Notes under the pieces: generated by a model
Seen by the model: the letters and a program-made list of their open reading frames with translations, nothing else
The model's database searches: none
Told to the model about the DNA's origin: nothing
Program-made: the position numbers and the translations under genes
Assembly (NCBI RefSeq): GCF_000503215.1
Contig: NZ_AYTD01000013.1
Coordinates: 186,001 to 250,000 of the forward strand
Length of the DNA: 64,000 bases
Direction of reading: 5' to 3'
From: Pseudomonas canadensis
GTDB lineage: Bacteria; Pseudomonadota; Gammaproteobacteria; Pseudomonadales; Pseudomonadaceae
Shown here: in pieces, positions 18,289 through 28,308 of the stretch
Numbering within the stretch: the first letter of the stretch is position 1
Layout of the letters: every line of letters starts with the position of its first letter

Positions 18289-19448
18289 AGAATTGTGCCG
18301 TTTTTTCGCCAGGCGTCTATCCGCTGAACACTGAATCCCAACTCCGCCAGCACTTCGTCACTGTGCGCCCCCACCTCGACACCGATATGTCGGGGCGGCG
18401 GCAAACCCTCGGAAAACTTCAAAGGACAGGCCAGTTGCGCCTGAGTCGACCCATCGCCCCGTGGCACCTGGCTGACCAATTGCCGCGACTTGAGCTGTGG
18501 ATGCTCCACCGCCTCACTCAGGCTCAGCACCGGCTCCACGCACGCATCCACCGCGGCGAACAGCGCGCACAGCTCATCAAAGCTGCGCTTTTCAAATTCA
18601 ACTTGCAGCGCCACCTTGAGCTTGGGCGATAAACCCAGCGCCGCCAACTCCGGCCGCCCCAGCGCCGCGCAGAGCTGCTGCATAAACCCGGGCTCCAGGC
18701 TGCCCACCGACATCCAGCGGCCATCCCGCGAGCGGTAGTAATCGTAAAAGCTGCCGCCATTGAGCACATGACTTTCCCGCTCCGGCTCCACCCCGCACGC
18801 CAGGTAACCCGCGCCTGCCATGGCGTTCAGGCTGAACGAGCAGTCGGTCATGCTCACATCCAGGTATTGACCAACACCGCTCTGCTGCCGCGCGATCACC
18901 GCCGCGAGCAACCCCACCACCGCATGCAGCGAACCACCGCCCACATCCGCTACTTGCACGCCCAATGGCAGCGGCCCGCTGTCCTGGCGCCCGGTGTAGC
19001 TGGCCACGCCGGCCAATGCCAGGTAGTTGATGTCGTGCCCGGCGCGGTCCTTATAGGGCCCCGTCTGGCCGTAGCCGGTGATCGATACATAAATCAGCCG
19101 GGGATTGATCGACTTCAATGCCTCATAACCCAAACCCAGGCGCTCCATCACCCCAGGGCGGAATTGTTCAAGCAGGATGTCGTAGTCCTTCACCAGCGCC
19201 CGCACGATCTCCAGCGCCTCGACCTGCTTGAGGTCCAGCGCCAGGCTGCGTTTATTGCGGTTGAGGTAGGCGTGGCTGGCCGATGTGCCCTGATCATGGG
19301 GCGGCAGCACTCGCAACAGGTCCATGCGCGTAGGCGACTCGATACGCAGCACCTCGGCGCCCATGTCCGCCAGCATCAGGGAGGCAAACGGGCCGGGCAG
19401 CAGGGTGGAAAAATCCAGCACTTTGAGGGACGCCAAGGGACCTGACAT
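18285..19448 (-). CDS. CaiB/BaiF (type III) CoA-transferase family protein, AMACR-like
   Basis: 387 aa from ATG 19448 (MSGPLASLKVLDFSTLLPGP), which has GGAG upstream; the frame extends to 19478. The family core is clear: LLPGPFASLMLADMGAEVLRIE, NRNKRSLALDLK, and GHDINYLALAGV with His at about 138. GVQVADVGGG has Asp at about 168, and GQYLDVSMTD follows. The GHDxNY plus downstream Asp pattern resembles alpha-methylacyl-CoA racemase more than formyl-CoA transferase, so it may epimerise or transfer branched acyl-CoA. The stop codon lies within a REPIN. It is divergent from tusD. Confidence 0.85.
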   Translation of the reverse strand: MSGPLASLKVLDFSTLLPGPFASLMLADMGAEVLRIESPTRMDLLRVLPPHDQGTSASHAYLNRNKRSLALDLKQVEALEIVRALVKDYDILLEQFRPGVMERLGLGYEALKSINPRLIYVSITGYGQTGPYKDRAGHDINYLALAGVASYTGRQDSGPLPLGVQVADVGGGSLHAVVGLLAAVIARQQSGVGQYLDVSMTDCSFSLNAMAGAGYLACGVEPERESHVLNGGSFYDYYRSRDGRWMSVGSLEPGFMQQLCAALGRPELAALGLSPKLKVALQVEFEKRSFDELCALFAAVDACVEPVLSLSEAVEHPQLKSRQLVSQVPRGDGSTQAQLACPLKFSEGLPPPRHIGVEVGAHSDEVLAELGFSVQRIDAWRKNGTIL

Positions 19449-19605
19449 GGGCACTCCATTTCCGTTTCGACTGCCCACAGACTAGGCAGCCCTGCGCCTG
19501 CCGGCAATCGCCGAAACAGTCACCGACAGTGACCGTTTTGATCACGGCGGGCTTTTTCGTGGCGGCGGCTTTATCATTGGCCCACGTTTGCTTGCAGAGT
19601 GTTCC

Positions 19606-19998
19606 ATGAAGTTTGCGATTGCCCTGTTTTCCGCCGCCCACGCGCCCTCCTCGCGCCGCGCCCTGCTGTTCGCCCAGGCGGCGCTGGCCGGCGGGCACGA
19701 GATTGTGCGGTTGTTTTTCTATCAGGACGGCGTGTACAGCGCGTCCAACAACATCGTCGCGCCCCAGGATGAGCAAGACATCGCCCGCCAATGGCGTGAG
19801 TTTGTCAGCCAGCACCAGCTTGATGGCGTGGTGTGCATTGCCGCTGCGTTACGCCGTGGCGTTCTCAACCAGGAGGAAGCCACGCGGTATCAGCGCACAG
19901 CGGTGAATCTGGATGCGCCCTGGGCGCTGTCTGGCCTGGGGCAATTACATGATGCGATCCAGGATGCCGACCGCCTGATCTGTTTTGGAGGGCCGTGA
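19606..19998 (+). CDS. tusD: Sulfurtransferase TusD
   Basis: 130-aa DsrE-like subunit of the TusBCD hexamer, which relays persulfide sulfur from TusA to TusE for 2-thiolation of tRNA wobble uridine. MKFAIALFSAAHAPSSRRAL and FFYQDGVYSASN are family motifs, and the sulfur-carrying cysteine is Cys77 in LDGVVCIAAALRRG. The start is the internal ATG 19606; an upstream in-frame codon would add six residues not found in the family. The genes tusD-tusC-tusB-tusE-ybiB are spaced by 1 nt or overlap. Confidence 0.94.
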   Translation: MKFAIALFSAAHAPSSRRALLFAQAALAGGHEIVRLFFYQDGVYSASNNIVAPQDEQDIARQWREFVSQHQLDGVVCIAAALRRGVLNQEEATRYQRTAVNLDAPWALSGLGQLHDAIQDADRLICFGGP

Positions 19999-19999
19999 G

Positions 20000-20350
20000 A
20001 TGTCTAAATCCTTATTGGTGATCAGCCGTCAGGCACCGTGGTCCGGGCCGAGCGCACGGGAAGCGCTGGACATCGTGCTGGCCGGTGGCGCGTTCGATCT
20101 GCCCATCGGCTTGCTGTTCATGGATGACGGCGTGTTCCAGCTCGCTGCGCACCAGAACGCCAAGGCCGTGCAACAAAAGGACCTCAGTGCCAACCTGCAG
20201 GCACTGGGGCTGTTCGGCATCGACGATGTATTTGTCTGCCGCCACAGCATGGCCGTGCGTGGCTTGACGCCGCCCACCGAGGCGCATCCGTTGAGCAACG
20301 ATGCGATTTCCCAATTGATTGACCGTTACGACCAGGTGATTACCCTCTGA
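20000..20350 (+). CDS. tusC: Sulfur relay protein TusC
   Basis: 116 aa from ATG 20000, 1 nt after tusD. MSKSLLVISRQAPWSGPSAREALDIVLAGGAFDLP, then GLLFMDDGVFQL and KDLSANLQALGLFGIDDVFV, are typical of TusC. It has a DsrE fold and forms the TusBCD heterohexamer. The Shine-Dalgarno TTTTGGAGG lies at the end of tusD. The ATG of tusB overlaps its stop by one base. Confidence 0.94.
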   Translation: MSKSLLVISRQAPWSGPSAREALDIVLAGGAFDLPIGLLFMDDGVFQLAAHQNAKAVQQKDLSANLQALGLFGIDDVFVCRHSMAVRGLTPPTEAHPLSNDAISQLIDRYDQVITL

Positions 20351-20628
20351 TGTCGACTTTACACGTGGTGTCTCACTCCCCGTTTTCCGATAGTCGCCTC
20401 GACAGCTGCCTGCGTATCTGCGGCGCCGAGGACGCGATCCTGCTGTGCGGCGACGGCGCCTATGGGCTCCACGCCCCCGCCCTGCACACCAAGGGCGTGA
20501 AGGTGTTTGTGCTGGCCGAAGACATGCAGGCGCGCAATCTGCCGCTGCCGGACTGGGCCGACAGCGTGGACTACCCAGGTTTCGTGCAACTGTCGATCGA
20601 CTACGACAAGGTCAACACCTGGCTATGA
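20350..20628 (+). CDS. tusB: Sulfur relay protein TusB
   Basis: 92 aa, DsrH-like. MSTLHVVSHSPFSDSRLDSCLRIC is the standard N-terminus, and a C-terminal VQLSIDYDKVNTWL closes the protein. It is the smallest TusBCD subunit and carries a conserved region (EDAILLCGDGAYGL). It overlaps tusC by 1 nt and tusE by 4 nt, so the whole cluster is translationally coupled. Confidence 0.93.
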   Translation: MSTLHVVSHSPFSDSRLDSCLRICGAEDAILLCGDGAYGLHAPALHTKGVKVFVLAEDMQARNLPLPDWADSVDYPGFVQLSIDYDKVNTWL

Positions 20629-20960
20629 ACACCCTGACCGTAGGCGCACGTACCCTGGAACTGGACAAGGACGGTTATTTGGCCGACCTGAACGACTGGT
20701 CCGCAGAGGTCGCCCATGCCCTGGCTGCCGCCGAGGCGCTGGAACTCACCCCGGCCCACTGGGAAATCCTCGCACTGCTGCGCCAGTTCTATGCCGAATT
20801 CCAGCTGTCCCCGGCTACGCGTCCGCTGATCAAGTACACCGCCTTGAAGCTCGGCCCGGAAAAGGGCAACAGCCTGCACCTCAACAAACTGTTCAACGGC
20901 ACTCCCGCCAAACTCGCCGCCAAGCTGGCGGGCCTGCCCAGGCCGACGAATTGCTTATGA
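20625..20960 (+). CDS. tusE: Sulfurtransferase TusE (DsrC family)
   Basis: 111 aa with the DsrC fold. The sulfur-accepting cysteine is the penultimate residue (PRPTNCL, Cys110), the hallmark of TusE, while the additional cysteine of true DsrC is missing. TusE takes sulfur from TusD and passes it to MnmA (encoded at 41.1 kb). Motifs: DKDGYLADLNDWSAEVA and LTPAHWEILALLRQFYAEF. It overlaps tusB and ybiB by 4 nt each. Confidence 0.95.
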   Translation: MNTLTVGARTLELDKDGYLADLNDWSAEVAHALAAAEALELTPAHWEILALLRQFYAEFQLSPATRPLIKYTALKLGPEKGNSLHLNKLFNGTPAKLAAKLAGLPRPTNCL

Positions 20961-21958
20961 CCGATTTTGCCCCACTGACCCTTGAAACCCCTGCCGAACA
21001 TCCGTTTGCGCAGTTCGTGCGCATCCTGGGCAAAGGCAAGCGCGGCGCGCGCAACCTCACCCGCGAGGAAGCCCGCGAAGCCATGGGCATGTTGCTCGAC
21101 GAAAAGGTCGAAGACACCCAGCTCGGCGCTTTCCTGATGCTGTTGCGCCACAAGGAAGAAAGCCCGGAAGAACTCGCCGGCTTCACCGAAGCCGTGCGCG
21201 AACGCCTGGATGCCCCGGCGCTGAACGTGGATGTCGACTGGCCGACCTATGCCGGCAAGAAGCGTCATCTGCCGTGGTATCTGCTGGCGGCCAAATGCCT
21301 GGCGCAGAACGGTGTGCGCATCCTTATGCACGGTGGCGGCGCGCATACGGCCGGACGGCTGTACACCGAGCAATTGCTCGAAGGCTTGCAGATCCCACTG
21401 TGCCGCAACTGGCAGCAGGTCGAGGCGGCTTATGCGCAAGGCAACCTGGCGTTTATCCCGCTGGGCGACTGGGCGCCACAGTTGCAGCGCATGATCGACC
21501 TGCGCAACACCCTGGGTCTGCGCTCGCCAATCCATTCCCTGGCGCGTTTGCTCAATCCCTTGAATGCGCGTCTGGGCCTGCAGAGTATTTTCCATCCGGG
21601 TTACCAGGGCGTGCACCGCGATGCCAGCGGCTTGCTCGGCGACAACGTGATCGTGGTGAAGGGCGACGGCGGCGAGATCGAGATCAACCCCGACTCGGCC
21701 AGCCACCTGTACGGCACCACGGGCGGCGAAAGTTGGGACGAAGAGTGGCCCGCCCTCTCCGCCCAGCGTCACGTCAAGCCGGCCACGCTCGAACCTGAGC
21801 ACCTGAAGGCGTTGTGGCGCGGCGACGTCGAAGACAGCTATCCGCAACTGGCCTTGATCGCGACCATGGCCCTGGCCTTGCGTGGCCTGGGCCATTCACG
21901 GGAACAGGCGTTTGTCCTGGCCCAGCAATACTGGGATGCGCGGGAAAAATCGATTTAA
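20957..21958 (+). CDS. ybiB: YbiB-like protein of the anthranilate phosphoribosyltransferase fold (TrpD2 family)
   Basis: 333 aa. The N-terminal helical domain (KGKRGARNLTREEAREAMGMLL, LGAFLMLLRHKEESPEELAGF) matches the TrpD family. The central part has GVRILMHGGGAHTAGRLYTEQLLE rather than the GTGGD diphosphate motif of true anthranilate phosphoribosyltransferase. HPGYQGVHRDASGLLGDNVIVVKGDGGE is YbiB-like. E. coli YbiB binds nucleic acids and is not a Trp enzyme. Here it overlaps tusE by 4 nt, so it is expressed with the Tus relay, which suggests an RNA-related role. Confidence 0.88.
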   Translation: MTDFAPLTLETPAEHPFAQFVRILGKGKRGARNLTREEAREAMGMLLDEKVEDTQLGAFLMLLRHKEESPEELAGFTEAVRERLDAPALNVDVDWPTYAGKKRHLPWYLLAAKCLAQNGVRILMHGGGAHTAGRLYTEQLLEGLQIPLCRNWQQVEAAYAQGNLAFIPLGDWAPQLQRMIDLRNTLGLRSPIHSLARLLNPLNARLGLQSIFHPGYQGVHRDASGLLGDNVIVVKGDGGEIEINPDSASHLYGTTGGESWDEEWPALSAQRHVKPATLEPEHLKALWRGDVEDSYPQLALIATMALALRGLGHSREQAFVLAQQYWDAREKSI

Positions 21959-22046
21959 TCGATAATTAACCCCCGGTCTTTGCGCTTTTAAATCGAACTC
22001 AGCCCTTTAGACTGGCCTCCAACGCTTATTAGCCAAGGAGCCAGTC

Positions 22047-23042
22047 ATGGGTTTGCTGATCGAAGGACACTGGAAAGACCAGTGGTACGAAAGTAGCGCA
22101 GACGGCGCATTCCAACGGGAACAGGCGCAACGCCGCAACTGGGTGACCGCCGACGGCGCGCCAGGCCCGAGTGGCGAAGGTGGATTCAAGGCCGAGGCCG
22201 GTCGCTACCACCTCTATGTCTCTCTCGCCTGCCCGTGGGCCCATCGCACCCTGATTCTGCGCAAGCTCAAAGGACTGGAAAGCCTGATCGACGTGTCCGT
22301 GGTCAGTTGGCTGATGCTGGAAAACGGCTGGACCTTCGACAAGGCTCACGGTTCGACCGGCGACAAGCTGGATGATTTCGACTTCATGCACCAGCGCTAC
22401 ACGGCTGACACGGCCGACTACACCGGGCGCGTCACCGTGCCGGTACTGTGGGACAAGAAGCTCAAGCGCATCGTCAGCAATGAATCGGCGGAGATCATCC
22501 GCATGTTCAACAGCGCGTTTAATCAATTGACCGGTAATACCCTGGACTTCTACCCCGAGCCGCTGCGCGCAACCATCGACGCGCTGAACGAGCGCATTTA
22601 CCCCGCCGTGAACAACGGCGTGTATCGCGCAGGCTTTGCCACCTCGCAGCAGGCGTATGAACATGCGTTCGATGATGTGTTTGCGGAGCTGGATCATCTG
22701 GAGCAGCACTTAAGCGACCACCGTTACCTGGCCGGCGAATACCTGACCGAGGCGGAGGTGCGGCTGTTCACCACGCTGATTCGCTTTGATGCGGTGTATT
22801 ACAGCCACTTCAAATGCAACCTGCGCAGGATTGCGGATTATCCGAACCTGTCGAATTGGTTGAGGGAGATGTACCAGTGGCCGGGCGTGGCCGAGACGGT
22901 GGATTTCGCGCACATCAAAGGGCATTACTATGCCAGCCACCGTACGATCAATCCGACGGGGATTGTGCCGAAGGGGCCGTTGCAGCGATTTGATGGACAG
23001 CATGATCGGGCACAACTGAACGGCAAAAGTGTCTGGAGCTGA
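22047..23042 (+). CDS. Glutathionyl-hydroquinone reductase (Xi-class glutathione transferase, YqjG-like)
   Basis: 331 aa. The N-terminal thioredoxin-like domain has the Xi-class active site SLACPWAHRTLILRKLKGL (catalytic Cys62). The C-terminal helical domain includes INPTGIVPKGP near the end, also typical of this class. These enzymes remove glutathione from glutathionyl-hydroquinones, protecting quinol pools. Strong Shine-Dalgarno AAGGAG 6 nt upstream. Monocistronic, with a strong terminator embedded in a REP pair after it. Confidence 0.93.
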   Translation: MGLLIEGHWKDQWYESSADGAFQREQAQRRNWVTADGAPGPSGEGGFKAEAGRYHLYVSLACPWAHRTLILRKLKGLESLIDVSVVSWLMLENGWTFDKAHGSTGDKLDDFDFMHQRYTADTADYTGRVTVPVLWDKKLKRIVSNESAEIIRMFNSAFNQLTGNTLDFYPEPLRATIDALNERIYPAVNNGVYRAGFATSQQAYEHAFDDVFAELDHLEQHLSDHRYLAGEYLTEAEVRLFTTLIRFDAVYYSHFKCNLRRIADYPNLSNWLREMYQWPGVAETVDFAHIKGHYYASHRTINPTGIVPKGPLQRFDGQHDRAQLNGKSVWS

Positions 23043-23049
23043 TCAGTCA

Positions 23050-23187
23050 CTGTGGTGAGCGGGCTTGCCCCGCGCTGGGCTGCGCAGCAGCCCCCAAAAC
23101 CAGACGCCGAGTTCTTTCTGAAAGAACTCGGCGTTTTTTAGTAGGGCTGCTTCGCAGCCCAGCGCGGGGCAAGCCCGCTCACCACAG
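23050..23187. repeat. Long REP pair, family C, enclosing a terminator
   Basis: The outer arms (about 23050-23093 and 23143-23187) are complementary over about 44 bp with few mismatches: CTGTGGTGAGCGGGCTTGCC... and its complement. Each also contains GGGCTGC...GCAGCCC. A separate rho-independent terminator (23104-23139) lies in the spacer. The unit fills the gap between the convergent glutathione transferase and cysG genes. Confidence 0.88.
23104..23139 (+). terminator. Strong intrinsic terminator of the glutathionyl-hydroquinone reductase gene
   Basis: Perfect 14-bp stem ACGCCGAGTTCTTT / AAAGAACTCGGCGT with a CTG loop, directly followed by TTTTT on the plus strand. Confidence 0.9.
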
Positions 23188-23231
23188 AAAGCCTGCTCTC
23201 CACAGCAGGCTTACCGGCCACCATAGCGTTC

Positions 23232-24626
23232 TCAGACCTGGGACTGTGCGCCTTCAAACCACTTGAGCTTCTCGCGCAACACCACCACCTCACCGACGAT
23301 CACCAGTGTCGGCGCATGCACTTCATGCTCCGCCACCATGCGTGGCAGATCCGCCAGGGTGCCGGTAAACACGCGCTGGTTGGACGTGGTGCCCTGCTGG
23401 ATCAACGCTGCAGGGGTATCCGATGCACGGCCATGCTTGATCAGTTGTTCGCAGATGATCGGCAAGCCAATCAAACCCATGTAGAACACCAGGGTCTGCG
23501 AAGGCCCCACCAGGTCATCCCAGGGCAGGTCCGACGTCCCGTCCTTTAAATGCCCGGTAATGAAACGTACGGACTGCGCATAGTCACGGTGAGTCAGCGG
23601 AATCCCGGCATACGCCGCGCAACCGCTGGCCGCCGTGATCCCCGGCACCACCTGGAACGGGATGCCGTGGGCCGCCAATTCCTCGATCTCTTCGCCCCCC
23701 CGGCCAAAGATGAACGGATCGCCACCCTTGAGGCGCAGCACGCGCTTGCCTTGCTTGGCCAGGTCCACCAATTGCTGGTTGATCTGGTCTTGCGGCACGG
23801 CGTGATCGGCGCGGCGTTTGCCGACGTATACACGCTCGGCGTCACGGCGGCACAGCTCGAGAATCGCGGGCGCTACGAGCCGGTCATACAGCACCACATC
23901 GGCTTGCTGCATCAGGCGCAGGGCGCGGAAGGTCAGCAGGTCGGGATCACCCGGGCCTGCACCCACCAAGTAGACTTCGCCGGGTGCATTCGGCGGTGCG
24001 CCGTTGACCTTTTCGATCAACAGGCGCTCAGCTTCATCGCCCTGTCCAGCCAATTGGCGGTCGGCAATCGGGCCTTGGAAGACCTCTTCCCAGAATGCGC
24101 GGCGCTGCTGCACATCCGGGTACAAACCTTTAACCTGAGCACGAAACCGCGCCGCCAACCCGGCCAACTGGCCGTAAGTGGACGGAATCCAGGTTTCCAG
24201 CTTGGCCCGGATCAGGCGCGCCAGCACCGGCGCATCGCCGCCGCTGGACACCGCGATCACCAAGGGTGAACGGTCGACAATCGCCGGGAAGATCACGCTG
24301 CACAAGGCCGGCGCATCCACCACATTGACCGGCACGCAACGGCGCTTGGCATCGCTGGACACTTGCGCGTTCAACGGCTCGTCGTCTGTGGCCGCGATGA
24401 TCAAGGTGCAACCGTCGAGGTCCGCCTCCTGATAACCGCGCAAAATCAGTTCCCCGCCACTGCCCAGTACCAGCTCTTTGAGCTGGTCTTCGATCTGGGG
24501 AGCAACCACCCGCAGCAACGCACCGGCATCGGCCAGCAGCCGGGATTTGCGCAAGGCAATCTCCCCGCCACCGACGACCAACACACGACTGCCGCGCAGG
24601 TTATGAAACAGCGGCAGAAATTCCAT
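23232..24626 (-). CDS. cysG: Siroheme synthase (uroporphyrinogen III methyltransferase / precorrin-2 dehydrogenase / ferrochelatase)
   Basis: 464-aa fused enzyme making siroheme for sulfite and nitrite reductases. The N-terminal dehydrogenase/chelatase half has the NAD motif [13 protein letters not shown] (residues 15-27). The C-terminal SUMT half begins at about residue 217 with [15 protein letters not shown], followed by [30 protein letters not shown] and [10 protein letters not shown]. It follows serS immediately, with no gap. It is the last gene of the minus-strand ftsK-lolA-rarA-crcB-serS-cysG run. Confidence 0.97.
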   Translation of the reverse strand: MEFLPLFHNLRGSRVLVVGGGEIALRKSRLLADAGALLRVVAPQIEDQLKELVLGSGGELILRGYQEADLDGCTLIIAATDDEPLNAQVSSDAKRRCVPVNVVDAPALCSVIFPAIVDRSPLVIAVSSGGDAPVLARLIRAKLETWIPSTYGQLAGLAARFRAQVKGLYPDVQQRRAFWEEVFQGPIADRQLAGQGDEAERLLIEKVNGAPPNAPGEVYLVGAGPGDPDLLTFRALRLMQQADVVLYDRLVAPAILELCRRDAERVYVGKRRADHAVPQDQINQQLVDLAKQGKRVLRLKGGDPFIFGRGGEEIEELAAHGIPFQVVPGITAASGCAAYAGIPLTHRDYAQSVRFITGHLKDGTSDLPWDDLVGPSQTLVFYMGLIGLPIICEQLIKHGRASDTPAALIQQGTTSNQRVFTGTLADLPRMVAEHEVHAPTLVIVGEVVVLREKLKWFEGAQSQV

Positions 24627-26297
<1,671 letters not shown>

Positions 26298-26298
<1 letters not shown>

Positions 26299-27620
26299 TA
26301 CTTTCTCCGCTGTCTGGGGCTGAGTCGATCGAGTTGGGCGAGGTGATTGAGCTTTTCGCCGATCTTCAGCTCCAGGCCACGGGGCACCGGCTGATAGAGC
26401 GGGAGTGGCTCAAGGTCATCGGGAAAGTAGTCTTCACCGGCCGCATAGGCATCCGGTTCATCGTGGGCGTAGCGGTATTCATCACCGTAGCCCAACTGTT
26501 TCATCAGCTTGGTCGGCGCGTTGCGCAGGTGCATCGGCACTTCGAGGGAGCCGTATTCGGCGGCGGCGCGCAGGGCGGACTTGAAGCCCATGTACACCGC
26601 ATTGCTCTTCGGCGCGCAGGCCAGGTAGGTGATGGCCTGGGCCACCGCCAGCTCGCCTTCCGGGCTGCCGAGGCGCTCCTGCACGTCCCAGGCGGCGAGG
26701 CACAGGCTCAATGCGCGCGGGTCGGCGTTGCCGATGTCTTCGCTGGCCATACGCACGACGCGGCGTGCGAGGTAAAGCGGGTCGCAGCCGCCGTCGATCA
26801 TGCGCGCGAACCAGTACAGCGCGCCGTCCGGGTTGGAGCCGCGCACGGATTTGTGCAGCGCCGATATCTGGTCGTAGAAGGCTTCGCCGCCCTTGTCGAA
26901 GCGCCGGCGCGTGTCGCCGAGCAGGCTTTGCAGGAGGTCGACGCCAATCTCGCTGCCGTCTTCGGCCAGGTCGGAGGCGTTCTCTACTAAGTTGAGAAAG
27001 CGGCGCCCATCGCCATCGGCGGCGGCAAGCAGAATCTTGAAGCCCTCTTCGCTCACACTCAGTTGCCGCTTGCCCAGCCCTTTGTCTTCATTCAGGGCAC
27101 GGTGCAGCAACTTCTGCATCGCCGCTTCGTCCAGGCTTTTCAGCACATAGACCCGCGCACGCGACAGCAAGGCGTTGTTCAATTCAAACGAAGGGTTTTC
27201 CGTGGTGGCGCCGATAAAAATCAGCGTTCCATCTTCCACATAGGGTAGAAACGCATCCTGCTGTGACTTATTGAAACGATGCACTTCGTCGACAAACAGG
27301 ATGGTGCGCTTACCGTACTGCCCGGCCTGCTGCTTGGCGACTTCCACCGCCTGGCGGATCTCCTTGACCCCCGCCAATACCGCCGAGACCGTTTCGAAGT
27401 GCGCATCCGAGACCTTCGCCAGCAGCCGCGCCAGGGTAGTCTTGCCCACCCCCGGCGGCCCCCAGAAAATCATCGAGTGCAGCGCACCCTGCTCCAGGGC
27501 TTCGCGCAAAGGCTTACCGCGAGCGAGCAGGTGTTCCTGACCGACGTACTCATCCAGGTTGGTCGAACGCAAGCGCGCGGCCAGGGGCTGGGCAATCGGG
27601 TCACTTCGAAACAGGTCCAT
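26298..27620 (-). CDS. rarA: Replication-associated recombination protein RarA (MgsA)
   Basis: 440-aa AAA+ ATPase related to clamp loaders, acting at stalled replication forks. Walker A is [15 protein letters not shown] (about 53-67), Walker [13 protein letters not shown], sensor 1 [12 protein letters not shown]. The C-terminal part contains the family [14 protein letters not shown] and YPDDL-type tail segments. The lolA gene is 10 nt upstream. The ftsK-lolA-rarA-serS order is shared with other gammaproteobacteria. Confidence 0.96.
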
Positions 27621-27630
27621 GGGCAGCGTG

Positions 27631-28254
27631 TTATTCCTGGATCACATCGGCACCCTTGGGGATGTCGAACTTGAACTTGGACGCAGGCACCGGCTGGTTG
27701 GCCTTGACCCCGGAGAACAGGATATCGGTGCGTTGGCCAACACTGTCGACCAGGCGCATGTTGTTGATCACGCCATTGCCGAACGACAGGGACAATGTGT
27801 CAAACAGCGTGTCCTTGGATTTCGGCTTGAGGGTGAACTCGATCACGTTGCTGGTTTGCTTGGAAGTGATGTCGAAGCTGTCATTGATCTTCGACACATC
27901 ACCCGACAGCAGCAGCGCCGGAGTCTGGTTCAGGCGCGGGTCAAGCTTCTTGATGGTGGCTTGTTCCAGGTCCGGGTCCCACAGGGTGACCTTCTGGCCA
28001 TCAGACACGATGGTCTGCTCAGCCTTGCCTTCGGTGTGCCAGTAGAACAGGCCAGGACGCTGCACGGCCATTTCGCCTGCGGTTTCCTGCAACTGGGTGC
28101 CGCCTGCATCCAGGGTCAGTTGGGAGAAGCGCGCAGTCAGGGTCTGGGATTTGTCCAACAGGTTCTTCAGGCTGGCCACGGAAGCCGGGTCAGCGTGGGC
28201 CGAAACAGCAGTCAGGGCCAGTGCCGGCAACAACAGCATGCGGATAAGGCGCAT
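27631..28254 (-). CDS. lolA: Outer-membrane lipoprotein carrier protein LolA
   Basis: 207 aa from ATG 28254 ([21 protein letters not shown]), which is preceded by GAGGA at 6-nt spacing. An ATG four codons upstream overlaps this Shine-Dalgarno and is less likely. A Sec signal peptide is cleaved after AHA. The mature protein is the periplasmic chaperone that takes lipoproteins from LolCDE to LolB. Motifs [45 protein letters not shown] and [11 protein letters not shown] fit. It lies between ftsK and rarA. Confidence 0.95.
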   Translation of the reverse strand: MRLIRMLLLPALALTAVSAHADPASVASLKNLLDKSQTLTARFSQLTLDAGGTQLQETAGEMAVQRPGLFYWHTEGKAEQTIVSDGQKVTLWDPDLEQATIKKLDPRLNQTPALLLSGDVSKINDSFDITSKQTSNVIEFTLKPKSKDTLFDTLSLSFGNGVINNMRLVDSVGQRTDILFSGVKANQPVPASKFKFDIPKGADVIQE

Positions 28255-28308
28255 GGGAGTCCTCATTGAGTGTTCAGGGCGTGCCGCGTGCTGCCACGCG
28301 GCACGGGA

